A DNA stretch of 64,000 bases. Origin: Polytrichum commune (taxonomy: Eukaryota > Streptophyta > Polytrichopsida > Polytrichales > Polytrichaceae). Below the pieces are notes generated by a model. That model was not told the DNA's origin. It searched no databases and worked only from the letters and a program-made list of their open reading frames with translations. A program made the translations under genes and the position numbers. The first letter of the stretch is position 1, and each line of letters begins with the position of its first letter. Below, piece after piece: positions 1-11,578 of the stretch. The DNA is taken from positions 15,525,001 through 15,589,000 of the forward strand of contig OX485807.1 of NCBI GenBank assembly GCA_950295325.1, in the 5' to 3' direction.

Positions 1-2612
1 CAAATACGACCGGTCATGCTTATCCGACAACCTAGAGCCGAAACAGTTTCCTACGCCAATCAAGCATGAGCCCGGGAATATTCTTTATGAAGTGCCCTTG
101 GCCCACTTGCCATTGGCTGCTAACCGTATACCATGAAAACCTCGTTCGCTTTCCCACAACCCCACGAGCCACGTGGATCTCCACGCGGGAACCAAAGAGG
201 GAACGCGTTCCCTGATTGGGGACGTAGCAGGGGAACCTCCGGGCGTCGTCCTCGGCCACGGACGCCGAGAATCAGACCGGCGAAAGGGACATGGCGTCTG
301 CTGCGTAGAATTTCTGCGTCGACTTGCTCGGATCGTCGTCCCACAGGTGTGCGGAACCGAAACCCACGAATTTTTATCTCCCTTTCAGTATTTTTTTCGC
401 TCGAATTGGTGCCTTGTAGCGTTTTTGGCAGTGTGGGTGAAGATTCCAAAGCAAGTGACTCTGTTTTCTCAGTGGCTGCGATTCGCGGTCGATTTTTCTA
501 TTGGTTTCTAGGCGAATAGGTGCATTTCGATTCCAATTATGAGGTGGTGAAGGTTCCAGAGTCTGGGAGTTTTGGATTTTCCTGGAGTTTTGATGCATTG
601 CTAACTTAGATGTGGGACGGTTTCGCTCTTCAAAGTGCTTTGAAGGAAGCTCGGATTCTAAGCCGGCGACGTTGCCGAAGGATGTATGCTCAAGCGAAGA
701 ATCTCCTTCTCTGTTTTTTTGTAGCTTGGTTTTTTGTTCAGCATTGTAGATGTATGTGTTAGATTGAGGACATCGTTTTTTTAGCTTCTTGATCTTACTG
801 CAGCTTTTTTGTTTGTTTGTTAAGATAGTCCACTGATTTTGGTCTTTTGATTTTGAGGAGAATAGGTGCATTTCGATGCCAATTGTGAGGCGGTGAAGCT
901 TTTAGAGTCTGGACGGTTTGGAGTTTCTGGAGTTTTGATGCGTTGCTAAATGTCGAACGGTTTCATTGTTTAAAGTGTTTTATAGGAAGCTCGGATTCTA
1001 AGTTGGTGGGGCTGTCGAAGGATGTAAGCTACAGCGAAGAATTTCTTGTTCCTGTAGATCGATTTTCAAGCATTTCCTGCAGATGAACGTGTTAGATTGA
1101 GGACATCGGATTTTTGGATTCTTGATCTTACTGCAGCTTTTTATTTAGTCCTCTGATTTGAGTCTATCGACGTTTTTGGAGAGTAGGTGCATTTCGATGC
1201 CAATTGTGAGGTGGTGAAGCTTCCATAGTGTGGAAAGTTTGGAGTTTGGGGAATTTTGATGCATTGCTAGATGTCAAACGGTTTCGCTTTTTAAAGTGCT
1301 TTAGAAAAAGCGCGGATCCTAAGCTGGTGACATTGGCGAAGGATGTGAGCTCCAGCGAAGAATTTGTGTTTCTTGTTCCTGTAGCTCGATTTGTCCAGCA
1401 TTTCCTGCAGATGTTCGTGTTAGATTGAGGACATCGTTTTTTGACTTCTTGGACTTACTGCAGCTTTTTAGTTAGTCCTCTGACTCCAATCGTTCAACCA
1501 TAGAGGTAGGAATGGCTATTATATTGATCCCTGGTGTACAATGTTTCGCAGTACTATTACATTTCTCTCCGCGCACCATCTGTTTCCTTGAACCTCAAAT
1601 CTTAAGCTGCGCGGTCCAAGTATTACAACCAACTTGATGGAGTATTTTCAGCTGTGCGTTGCGTTTTACCTCATTTGTCGTACAAAGTAGTGAAATCCAC
1701 AATGCTTGCCGCGTACTACGTCAGAATTTACTTGTTCAATTCCTCAGAGTCATCAGCTGACGTATGGCTAAATTTCATCTCGAAATTCGGTGAAGGACTT
1801 TGGCAATTCATGTGTTTAATGATGTACACAACCAGTAGCTGTCTCTCTGAACGCCATATGTTCTCTACATGTCTTTGAAGAGATATTTTGAAATTGCAGT
1901 CACTGGATAGTAAGAGCATGCGGAAGTCCTCTGTTCTCCTATTCTAAGTTGTCTCAGTTTCTGTTGTATTTCGATTCAGATGAAGCTACTTGAGAATCTG
2001 AACTACATAAAACTTCACGAATTAAAGATACGGGCGATTTTGCGAGCTTGGACCAGGTCCTTCAAAATCTGTCAGTAGCATTGATGTATTTATGGAGGGT
2101 TTTTTAGTCAACAAAACTAAAAGGCACCAGAAATAGCACATTTCATAAAAGTAAATGCACTTTAGTGCATAAAAGTTGTGTTATTTTATTAACGCCTAGA
2201 GTCTGCAGCACCCACTTATGCTATGTATGAACCTCTCAAGTTGAAAGGAGAGTTCTACAGTGCAATATTTTGTATTCGCAATTTTTTTTATAAACGAGAG
2301 CATATTAGCAAATAACAAGTAAGAATCTGGAACCATGGTTTCTTGATTTCGGATTTACCGGATATGTGAAAGGATGTCAAGCTTTTCTAGTTCTGTTGAT
2401 CAGGGTTCAGGGTTCAGGCTTTAAAGCAGTGTTGAATTCGTTACCATCTCTGGTTGGAAGTCCTGAATTACCTGCACCTAGTAGTTTTCATTAGTGCAAC
2501 ATCTTTGGAAGAATCTGTATGTGCTTGGGAGTTTGTGCATATTTTTCAAACCTAACTCGTGATTACACACACAACAAGGCTAATGTAATTGCCATGTCTT
2601 TTTGTTGTGCAG
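1..2612. other. Region upstream of the starch synthase gene
   Basis: No coding gene is supported here. Open frames around 120-520 on both strands overlap in different frames and show no family motif. The stretch should hold the starch synthase promoter and at least one 5'-UTR exon, because a pyrimidine-rich acceptor ending in CAG at 2612 lies five bases before the start codon. The matching donor cannot be placed with confidence. A threefold tandem repeat fills 514-1490, and 1500-2600 is AT-rich with nothing else recognised. Confidence 0.5.
514..1490 (+). repeat. Three direct tandem copies of a ~310-345 bp unit
   Basis: Units begin near 514, 862 and 1181, each with a variant of GTGCATTTCGATGCCAATTG. 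Each then runs through a segment containing GGAAGCTCGGATTCTAAG (degenerate in the third copy), a CAGCGAAGAAT block, TTAGATTGAGGACATCG and CTTACTGCAGCTTTTT. Copies differ by many substitutions and small indels, so the duplication is not recent. It lies in the promoter or 5'-UTR intron region of the downstream starch synthase. Confidence 0.85.
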
Positions 2613-2617
2613 CCACG

Positions 2618-5600
2618 ATGGCGCAAGTCCAGGTTGGGCAGTGCAAGTCCAATTTTGAGGTATCATCACGTATCAACCAAAGGGAGGTGCAGAATTCAAG
2701 TGCTCATGTCGGAAATCACAAAGTGCAGTATCACAAGTGCGTGCGTACGTATCAGACGGCCAGAGTGTTTTCCAAATCGCATTTATGGAGTGCATTCCCT
2801 CCAATCGCCGTTGGCAGCAAACACAAGCACCCTTGTCTAAGTCACTCAAAACAGAGTGGAAGAAAAATTACATGTGCAGCTGAGAAACCTACTTCTCAAG
2901 CTTTAGAGTTACGGGAACCAGTAAAGGACAAGGTAAGTGATCCAGGCCGCACTGCATTCAGTTTGATTCATCATGTAGTGATGGATCGACCTTTCGGTTC
3001 TTGAATGTGCTGGTAGTTTCAGCTTTGGTGTTTATACAAGTGTGTTAGGTATTTAAAAATCTCTGATTGGGTCCTTAGATTTGATCAGTATATGCTCATG
3101 GGACAATGCAACCTAGAAGTCACTTGATCTAATCATGATCTAATATTTTTAAACAGTGTGGCAGGGATCGGACTGAAGGCAAACATTTCTCATGCTACTT
3201 GTTTTGTTTCCTTTCAGATTGAGGAGTTGCTTGCTGAAAATGAAAAATTACAGGGCCGTGTAAAAGAGTTGGAGTCTACTCTAGCCACTAGAGAAGTGGC
3301 CACTCCAACTGACGTGGAAGGGGCACTGGAAGAGCTTTCTGAGGTTAGCATCCAGGTATATTGTGCTTCATCCTTCGCAATATTGTAGAAGCAGAAGGGA
3401 AAGTCACTGGTGCTTGTATTCCTGTAAATTGGTGCAAAGAGAGACGTCTAAACTAATTCCCTATTACTAAAACCTTTGTCAATCTTGAGTGATAGTTAAT
3501 TGCATTCACCGAAATGCCACATGGTATAAATTGAACTCGAGTTGCGAGGGGTGTGGTTTTAATGATAGTCTTTCTCTATGAAGGGTGTGCAAGAAGAAGA
3601 TGACGGGGCCCCTCATGAAGCTTCAATCCTTCCTAGTGCAGAGCAGGCAATTCCGAAATTTGCCCATATTGAGTGGCCGTCTCCAACAGATACTGAGCCG
3701 TTCTGGAAGAAGCAACTTCCAAGAAGAGATTCTGGGCTGCAAATAGATGAATCGGAGGAAAACCACTTGGATACAAATAACAAAATAACCCCTGACACTC
3801 ACTCAACATATGTAATACATGTGACATCAGAAATGGCACCATTAGCGAAAGTAGGAGGGTTGGGAGATGTGGTAACGGGGTTAGCACGAGCATGCTTAGA
3901 GAGGGGGCACAAAGTGGAGGTTATGCTACCCTTTTATGAGATGATAAAGAGAGATCAGATCGAGGACCTTGTTTTAGCTGATTCATACAACTCATATCAC
4001 AGAGGGGACTGGGTTCCTATCCAAGTTTGGCGTGGCAAGGTTACTGGCGTACCTGTTCTCTTCATTGATCCACAGAATCATTTTTTCAAAGGATCTGGGA
4101 TCTATGGAGGTTCTTATGATGAGCTGGAGGCCTATCTGTTTTTCAGCCGTGCTTGTCTAGAGTGGATGCAGGTGAGATTCCTCCTCTAGAGAATTTTAAC
4201 ACTGTGGCAGATGCAGCAGTCTTTTCTCATGCATAGAAGTAAAATGCAGGCTCAATAATTTGGCAGTGGCGGATCATGAACAAATTGTATGACGTATGTT
4301 AGCGAATCAACAATGTGATTGTTTACATCTGGAAAATGGAGTTCTTACAACAATTAAAGATCTTTTGTTTTAGCATTCAATTTCAGCCTTTAAGCATCAC
4401 AGCAGAGACCATTTTACATCTGTATCCTGTATGGTTCTTCTTGCAGGTCACAGGAAATCATCCTGACATCATTCATGTGCACGAATGGCAAATAAGCGGT
4501 CTGCCGATTCTGTATTGGGACATGTATCACAATCTCTCTCTCAAGGTTTGTTTTGACCTTTTTCTCAATCATTAAGAGATTCGTTAGTCTAATGCCCAGA
4601 TTATCACAATACCGGTTCGAAATACCACCACCTCTGAATCGATCTGGGAGAAATTTTCACCTAATTTGATAATTATCAGTCACGTTGTACTGCCTTTCTG
4701 ACTTGCTCTAGTGAATTACAGTGCTCTTGCTTCACAGCTGTTAGTGGTGGTCGTTTGAACTGTTTTGGCAGAACCCAAGACTCGTATTAACCATCCACAA
4801 CATGGAGCACTTTGGGGAGTGCAGGCAAGGAAGATTCTTGTCCTGTGTTGATGGTTGTCTTATGTAAATTTTACATTCATGTTTTGTATATTCTGAATCC
4901 AGGAAAAGATTCATTAAAAATTTAATACTCTAAGTAGAGCAACTTATTTTATTCGAGAGAAGTGAAACATAAACTTGTAGTATGAATCAATCTAATAAGT
5001 AATTTCTCAGCGTCTGCTATTGTTTGTAACGTTGATGACGCTTTTTTGGTATGCTATCAAATCGATGGGTTCTTTAGATGCTTCAATGTTGAAAAATAAC
5101 ATTTTTGTCATGGAACATTGAAACCGCATAAGTTCTCTACTACAGAACTGAGAGATAGTATGCATTCTACCGAGTACAAGTAGTTGGTGCCTTTCAACAT
5201 TCTCATGTGCTGGACATTCCCAACTGCAGGGTGGAGCAACTTAACATGTGTGGACTCGATGGTAACGCCTATCGAAGTCCTGACAAGGCAAGGTTCCCAC
5301 AATTTCAATTTCTTTTGTATCCAGTGTAGTCTCAACCCTACCAACTCAGGCTGCAATTAATGAGCCACAGTCCACTCGATAGGTTAGTGGATTCAAAAGG
5401 AGCTGAGGGTTAAAACGTAATTATCTAACTTCTATGGTTTTTTAATCATACCTGTTGTATGCCTGAGTGCTAGCAAGGTAGATAATTATGGCCGTATAGA
5501 ACTTTTGTCTTATGACTCAGTATCAATGTGCAGGCCATTGATGAGCGAACTATTGGCCACAACCCAGAAAGACTGAGTTTGCTGAAGGGTGGTATTGTCT

Positions 5601-8600
5601 ACAGCAATGCAGTCACGTAAGCTTTACTTATCGAATAGTAGCACGATCAAAACCATTGAAGTTGTGAATGCTGTTTACATCTCCTGCTTTAATTGTGAGG
5701 TTTGCATTTAGCTCTTGAGATACTCATCAATTCTTTGTGTTGGATTTTCAGGACAGTCTCACCCACCTATGTTAATGAGACACTGTGTTCTGGTTGGTTA
5801 TCTGGCACTCTCATGAAGCACCGGAACAAGTACGGCTGAAGTCCCTTCCATCACTAGTTGGTATGCAGAATGTCAATCAGGTGTGTTGGAGTATTCAAAT
5901 AGTGTAGACAAAGTATGAGTTCATTAATACGAAACTTATCAAATTTGGGATAATTTGTGTACAATAGGTACTTGGGAATTCTCAATGGCATTGATACCAC
6001 ATTGTGGGATCCAGCAACAGATGTACACATTCCTGCAAATTTCCAAGGTGAGTTTGAGCACCTTTTTTGGGTAATCAAGGAACTCAAGAGTTAACAACAT
6101 TCTTAAAAAGGCATCATAAACAAATGTCCTTAGGGGCAGCCGTTAGGTGATCTGTCTGTTTTTCTGAGACTTGAAGCTTAGATGTAGTCATTAATAACTG
6201 AGGATTATTCTAGACACTGCACGCAAATTTCATCAAAAAGGTCCTAAATTGTTGCAAATGTAACCCTTCCAATTTTTCCTACCTGTCATTCAGGATTGAG
6301 ATTCTTTACCATCATGGTATCTTAAGGAAATATGTTTCTTTGCCTGTTCAGACAAATTATTTTAAATATAATTGAAGCAATGCCACATAATGATTGGGCT
6401 CTATCCTAGAGTTAAAATTTTATTCCACATTTTAGCAAGTTCGTTGTCTGATATCAATATGAAGGATGTCATGTGACCTTCCCAAAAATGTGCTTATTGT
6501 GGAACTCTATCATTCCTATAAGCATTGTGGTAGTTTGTATTAAGCAGTGGTGGTGAGGTCACTAGGTCAATGGAAATTGAATGTGGTACACGAGGAGAAT
6601 GACGATCCTCTTTGAGTGGGTGTGCAGCAAGCGACACTTCTGGAAAGAGAATATGTAAACAATTCGTGCAACGAGGAATTGGCCTTCAATTTGACGAGAC
6701 GTGTGTAGATAATACTAGCCAGCTGAAAAATCCGGGGGCACCTCTTGTTGTATGCATCACCAGACTGGTGGCTCAGAAAGGCATCCATCTTATTCGTCAT
6801 GCCATCTTTCGCGTGGCAGAACTGGTACGCTGATGTTACCTCCCTTCCGCACCCTTCCTCAATATTAAATTCACAAATTTTCATGACTAGGACTTACTAA
6901 GCTTTAAGTGAAGTTCTAGTTACCATATCTGCATGCTTTCAGTACTTGGTCAGCTTCAATGCTGAAAGCAGTTAAAAGGAGTTACTGTATGTGGCATCAA
7001 AGAGTCACCGTGCATGAGTTTTCTTAGCCAAGCATAACTCTCCTCAACTTCTGCCCCCTTTATTACACTAGAGCTCGACTCAAGAGCTCAAATGTATACT
7101 TGGATTTTACAAGCTTTCATCCAAAGCTCAAATTATTGAGGGCTTGACCAATCCTTCAGCTCTCAATAGTTTAAGCAAGTGTAAAGTGGCCATGCTCAAA
7201 GTGAATTATCGGGGGAGGTGTGGTATTAAATGAAGGAGAATTAATGACAACCCAAAGGACTCTTGAAAGGCCCATTGGTCTATTCAAGAGCTCAAACTCT
7301 AAACATTCCTAAGGGACCTCCATGAGAGCTTGTCAAAAATGACCGAGAGCTTGTTGGAGTCATTCCACATGGACTCCATCAAGGTGCCATCTAGCATTGT
7401 AAGCCCGGTAGAAATTCAAGCTCTCAAGTTGAAAGCTCAAGTCTAAGTGGAGTTGACTGGACAAGCTTGAGTAAGAGGGTCTCCACCAATAAGAAAGCTC
7501 ATTTCTTTAAGCTCTCAACCACTCTGGTGTAAAGGGGGCCTTACTCATGTTGATGGAATGGCACCCATTATACTGTTCTCAAAGATGTTCCAAGTACAGT
7601 ATGGTGCCAAACTGGAAATCCTTTATAATCATGTGCTCAAATACCCTGTCACCTTATGTACGTATTAAGACAATTATCTACGGATTTCAGTGTCCCTCAC
7701 TTGTATGAGTTTTAATGCCCTCGTTTTGACTGCAGGGTGGACAGTTCGTGTTGCTTGGCACATCACCAGATGCACGGATCCAATCCGAATTTGAACACTT
7801 AGCAAATCAAGTTAGTGCCACCGAGTCACATTGCATAATTCACATATTTCTACAGATGCTTGTGGTATGCTTTGTTGCTCAGAAAGCAAGAAGATTTTCT
7901 ATAATTGATCAGTTTGTATTTGCTGCAGTTCAAGGACAGCAAAAATGTGCGACTTCTTCTAACTTACAGGTGACCACTCAACTCTTGCTAACTTCCACTT
8001 ACCTTTCAAGTGTTATATGGCCGAGACTTTGGATTCATTTATCTACCTCCCTTACTCTTGATTTCAAGTTACTAAAGTCTATGAAAGTTTCTGCTTAATG
8101 GAGTCTGAAAGTACAAAGTCTATAACTTTACAAGTGGAGCACATGGAAGAGAAAGCTGACGACAGTCTTACATCATTTATTGCAGTGAAGATTTGGCACA
8201 TATGTTGTATGCGGCTTCAGACATCTTACTTGTGCCATCCATGTTTGAGCCTTGTGGGTTGACTCAAATGATTGGCATGCGTTATGGTTCGGTAAGATTG
8301 AATCCACCCTCTTATGTGCTGATTTGTACAGTGCAAAGCATCCAGAGCAGTGTAAATAGATTTGGATTAATTCCTCAATTCAAATCTTAAATTGAGAATA
8401 CGTTATTAAAGATTCACTCCATCCTTTGACAGCTCTCCTCCAACTTTATAACATTGAGGATGATGTTGGTCAAACTTTCTATACCAAGATAAGTAATTGG
8501 ATGAATGCCAAAATTCGTCCAAATTAAACAGTAATGACAATGGTTACTTCATGTATAGAAAATCACCACCTTGACTACCTTTAATAAATATGCACTGATT

Positions 8601-10846
8601 TAGAGATTGGTATAAGTGCTATGTCTGTTGTTAGACGTTGAAGTATTATCTCATTAGATGATCTCTCTTGAAGTATAAATGGAGGAGCTGTGGATGTAAG
8701 ACGGGCATTTGTGATATTTTTTTGAAAGACCACAATGCAAGTCCACTTTGGGGTCCCCCATAAAACCATTCAAAACTATTGTGCATCTGTGAGTATAGTA
8801 ATTCACATGCAAATCACATGATTTGCAAAATTCAGAAGATGATTGCAATGTTCTTATGAATTTGCTGATTGCTAAATTTTTAGTGTACATTCACAAGTAG
8901 GTGAGTTGCTGGAAGTATTCGTTTTTAGCCACACATCTTAGATATTACGTAGGAAAGGTAAATTAAGTGTTTCATTCTAAACTTCTTCTCTTGAGAATAA
9001 GTAAACTAATATCAAATTTGTAACTGTATCTGCTTTTTGTGAGAAGTGACTTCACATCTTGTGTTTCCATTACAGATTCCTGTGGTAAGGAGGACAGGCG
9101 GACTAGCAGATACTGTATTTGATGTGGATGACAAGTCACAACAAGAGAATGGCAACGGGTGAGAGTATAATCTGAATTGGCTTTGTTGGGACGCTGGTGC
9201 ACCGAGCACTATGTCTTAATGTATTCTCTGAAAGAATTTACAGATTTTAAGCATTAAAGGAAAGTCTGTATAAACAAGAAAGCACAAATCCACCATAGTG
9301 TATAGAGGATGGACATTACACCACTATTTAGACCTTATTTAGAGCTATAATGTCATTACACCATTTCCACATCTGCACAAGATAATTTGTCTAGTTACGC
9401 CCATTGTCAATTGATGTCTTTGAAGTTTGAATGCAGAAGAAGGTTCCTGTGAACGCCCTCAAAGAATTTTTTGTTTGGATCTTTGCAGATTCGTGTTTGA
9501 CGGTATTGATGAAGGATCTCTCAATACTGCATTAGACCGTGCTCTACGTTACTATCGGGAAAGTACGTACCATTGCCTCAATTTTGGATGTGTATGCTAT
9601 CACATTTTGGAAGGTTCTTGTAGGGATTATTAAGAGTTGGCCCCACAAGTTTGGGATTTCTATAGTGAAAAAATTAGGAAATAGAAGGAGAACATGGAGA
9701 TACGTTGATCACAGTAAACATCGCGGGCCACAATATTGAACTTATTTCCACATCAAAATCATCGGGGATAATATTGTGGGTCCACACTATTTACCTCACC
9801 ACAGTTTTTAACATCAGAGGTCTATGTTGTAGGTTTACAATATTTCTATTGAATTGAAAATAGTGTGCATTTGAAAGAAGTCCAACCTAGGGAGAAGAAA
9901 ATGGGTATAACACAAGGGCATGACAACTGTAACTAGGGTTGCACACAACTGTCATGCGTGATTGTGTGTAACTGTGGGCCAGTCTATAGGGTTGCCCAGG
10001 ATAAGTCACACTATGCATCTGCCCACATTATTTACCATAATTAAGGTAGAAATACCATAACCTGTTAACCACCCTCTAGCCGTGCACTAGACCGCCGTCA
10101 TAATGGTGAAGTGCCATCTCTAAAACCGATCATGGCTCGGCGGCAACTTCAATGCGTGTACACTTAGTGTAGCCGATGGGAGTCAAGTGCTAATGTACTC
10201 ATGAGGTAACCGATTTAGGCGATGTTTTATATGGAAATGCGGATTACCGTGTTCGGTGTAGGGAGAATCTAGTGAACGAGTAGGGGTTTGGACAACTTTC
10301 CACTTTGAAAAATTGTAGCATTTTTTGTATAGGGCAGAAAAATATGAAACAACTTGCATTCATTCTTCATGAATCCTTCTCGTCTATCTTGGAAAATTAT
10401 CTCATGATCGTCAGACCAGATCTTCAATGTGAATCACCTTATTTTCACGGGTTATGGTATTTCTACCTTATTGTAGTGCGATCAGACGGTTGCAAGAGAC
10501 GGCAACCCAAAAGGTTACCTGTTTCATTCATTGAAATTGTGTAGCGTTTGTATAAATCTTAGGTTGTATGGCCCGCCTACCGTGAGGTAGGCTCTACACC
10601 CTAGCCCTGTATCAAGGGGACTCTTATACAGGTTTAGTCTAATGGTCTCACATTCACATCGATCATGAACCAATGTTCATTTTTTCTTTTCTTTTCCTGG
10701 CCACCACCACTAATTGATGTTGCTGTCAATCTGCAGGGCCAGAATGGTGGTTGAATTTGGCTTCGAAAGTGATGAAGTTGGATTTCAGCTGGAACAAATC
10801 AGCCGGCAAATACCTTGACGTGTACGAATCTGTACGAGTTAAGTGA
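2618..10846 (+). CDS. Soluble starch synthase (GT5), SSIII/IV/V group
   Basis: Transfers glucose from ADP-glucose to alpha-glucan chains in the plastid. Exons: 2618-2932, 3218-3355, 3584-4171, 4447-4545, 4772-4824, 5230-5287, 5534-5616, 5752-5829, 5968-6047, 6628-6824, 7736-7810, 7929-7969, 8186-8291, 9076-9158, 9489-9562, 10737-10846; 725 codons, all phases closing. The start follows a UTR acceptor at 2612 in a good context (CACGATGGC). Residues 1-92 look like a transit peptide with a KITCAAEK cleavage-like site. Exon 2 has a coiled-coil heptad pattern ([20 protein letters not shown]), as in SS4/SS5 proteins. The GT5 domain starts near residue 230: ADP-glucose loop KVGGLGDVV at 240-248, then [29 protein letters not shown] (E623) and RTGGL. 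Exon 2 could also end at 3343, in frame and four codons shorter. Introns 5 and 6 have GC donors. The catalytic part is complete; the isoform class needs a tree. Confidence 0.93.
4825..5229 (+). other. GC-AG intron (starch synthase intron 5)
   Basis: The donor reads CAG|GCAAGG and the acceptor CTGCAG. No GT donor nearby preserves the frame. With this GC donor the codon split over the junction is AG+G, giving [10 protein letters not shown] followed by [11 protein letters not shown], which aligns with the family. The donor match to the AG|GCAAGT consensus of U2-type GC-AG introns is close. Confidence 0.85.
5288..5533 (+). other. GC-AG intron (starch synthase intron 6)
   Basis: The donor reads AAG|GCAAGG, identical over six bases to the previous intron's donor, and the acceptor is GTGCAG. 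It joins AYRSPDK to [20 protein letters not shown] in phase 0, a junction well conserved in this starch synthase group. The 58 bp exon between the two GC introns is invisible to a search that requires GT donors. Confidence 0.85.
7053..7539. mobile_element. MITE-like TIR element in starch synthase intron 10
   Basis: Ends are inverted repeats: GCCCCCTTTATTACACTAGAG on the left, and on the right the reverse complement of GCCCCCTTTACACCAGAG. The interior is rich in short copies of AGCTCAAG/CTTGAGCT. No coding capacity. Target duplication not resolved. Confidence 0.6.
9700..9870. repeat. Interspersed repeat, copy in starch synthase intron 15
   Basis: The segment with GGGATAATATTGTGGGT and GAGGTCYATGTTGTARGTT recurs around 53660-53830 in an FO synthase intron. 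The two are colinear over about 150 bp. This is one of several repeats shared by introns of otherwise unrelated genes in the window. Confidence 0.55.
10570..10710 (+). mobile_element. SINE-like copy (family 2), diverged
   Basis: Located in the last intron of the starch synthase gene. It shares TATCAAGGGGACTCTT, a TTCACATCG block and a T-rich CTTTT tail with the copies at 29293 and 32678. It opens with a 7 bp stem, GCCTACC/GGTAGGC around GTGA, where the 32678 copy has GCCCACC/GGTGGGC. No clear target duplication was found. Confidence 0.5.
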
Positions 10847-11486
10847 GTTAAGTGATAGCTGCCTTCTCCCTCGCAGCCAGAGGTGCAGATTTCATCTCTT
10901 TCAAAATCAACTCAATCTGCAGTTCGAAGTTAGTGTTCATTCTTGTGCGGGCTCGATCGTTTCCCTCGCATTTCATGCACGTGCACTCGCACTCCCTGGC
11001 TGGTTTGGAAAAGAATGAATGTACCAGTAACATTGCCCTTGGATTGTAAGATTGTCGTAAAATACCTCTTAGTTTCTTGCACTGCTCTTTCCAAATACCC
11101 CATGAAGCTCACATTCATATGAAATACCTTCAAAGCGATTGTCGTCCTCTCAGATGATGAAACAGCGATAGCATTGTGTACAAGAAACGTTTCATTTTTA
11201 TAAATATAAAGGCATTGCCAGAGTTGAGGTCATGGGTACGCGAGTTTGGCAGCCACACCTCCATTGCATGCCGTGTGAATGCTCCAAATTTTTATATTGA
11301 CAGTTCGGGTGTGCCTAAGAAAAAAAAATTGTTGTTGTGGGTGTTTTTTCCAAGGACACTCGGTACTCTTGACCCCAGTTTGAAGCTTTACTGCTCAGTC
11401 GAAGCAATAGTTGAGTATTGTCTCCCTTTTGAGTGCTTCTCTAAATCGATCGCTACTTACAACTCAACCACTATTCGAATTAGGTG

Positions 11487-11566
11487 ATGTTTTCTGAATG
11501 TGGGGAATATTCCATGGAATATGGTCAGTTGCACAGACCATTGTTATGGATCTGAATAATGTTATG
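11487..11566 (-). mobile_element. Remnant of a small palindromic MITE
   Basis: In reverse complement it matches one half of the complete element at 32261-32386, including ATAACATTATTCAGATCCAT. It abuts the 1.16 kb TIR element that begins at 11579. Confidence 0.5.
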
Positions 11567-11578
11567 TGCACTAAACTA

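Noticed and set aside
120-519. Overlapping open frames on both strands (109-128 codons) near the left edge
   Set aside because: They overlap in several frames of a locally GC-rich stretch, have no family motif and show no splice continuation.
374-871. A 165-codon minus-strand frame
   Set aside because: It runs across the first unit of the tandem repeat, is low in complexity and is not preserved in the other two repeat units.
5230-5287. First thought exon 5 of starch synthase joined directly to 5534
   Set aside because: That join leaves the frame open to a stop. Including the 58 bp exon at 5230-5287 restores phase and adds conserved residues.
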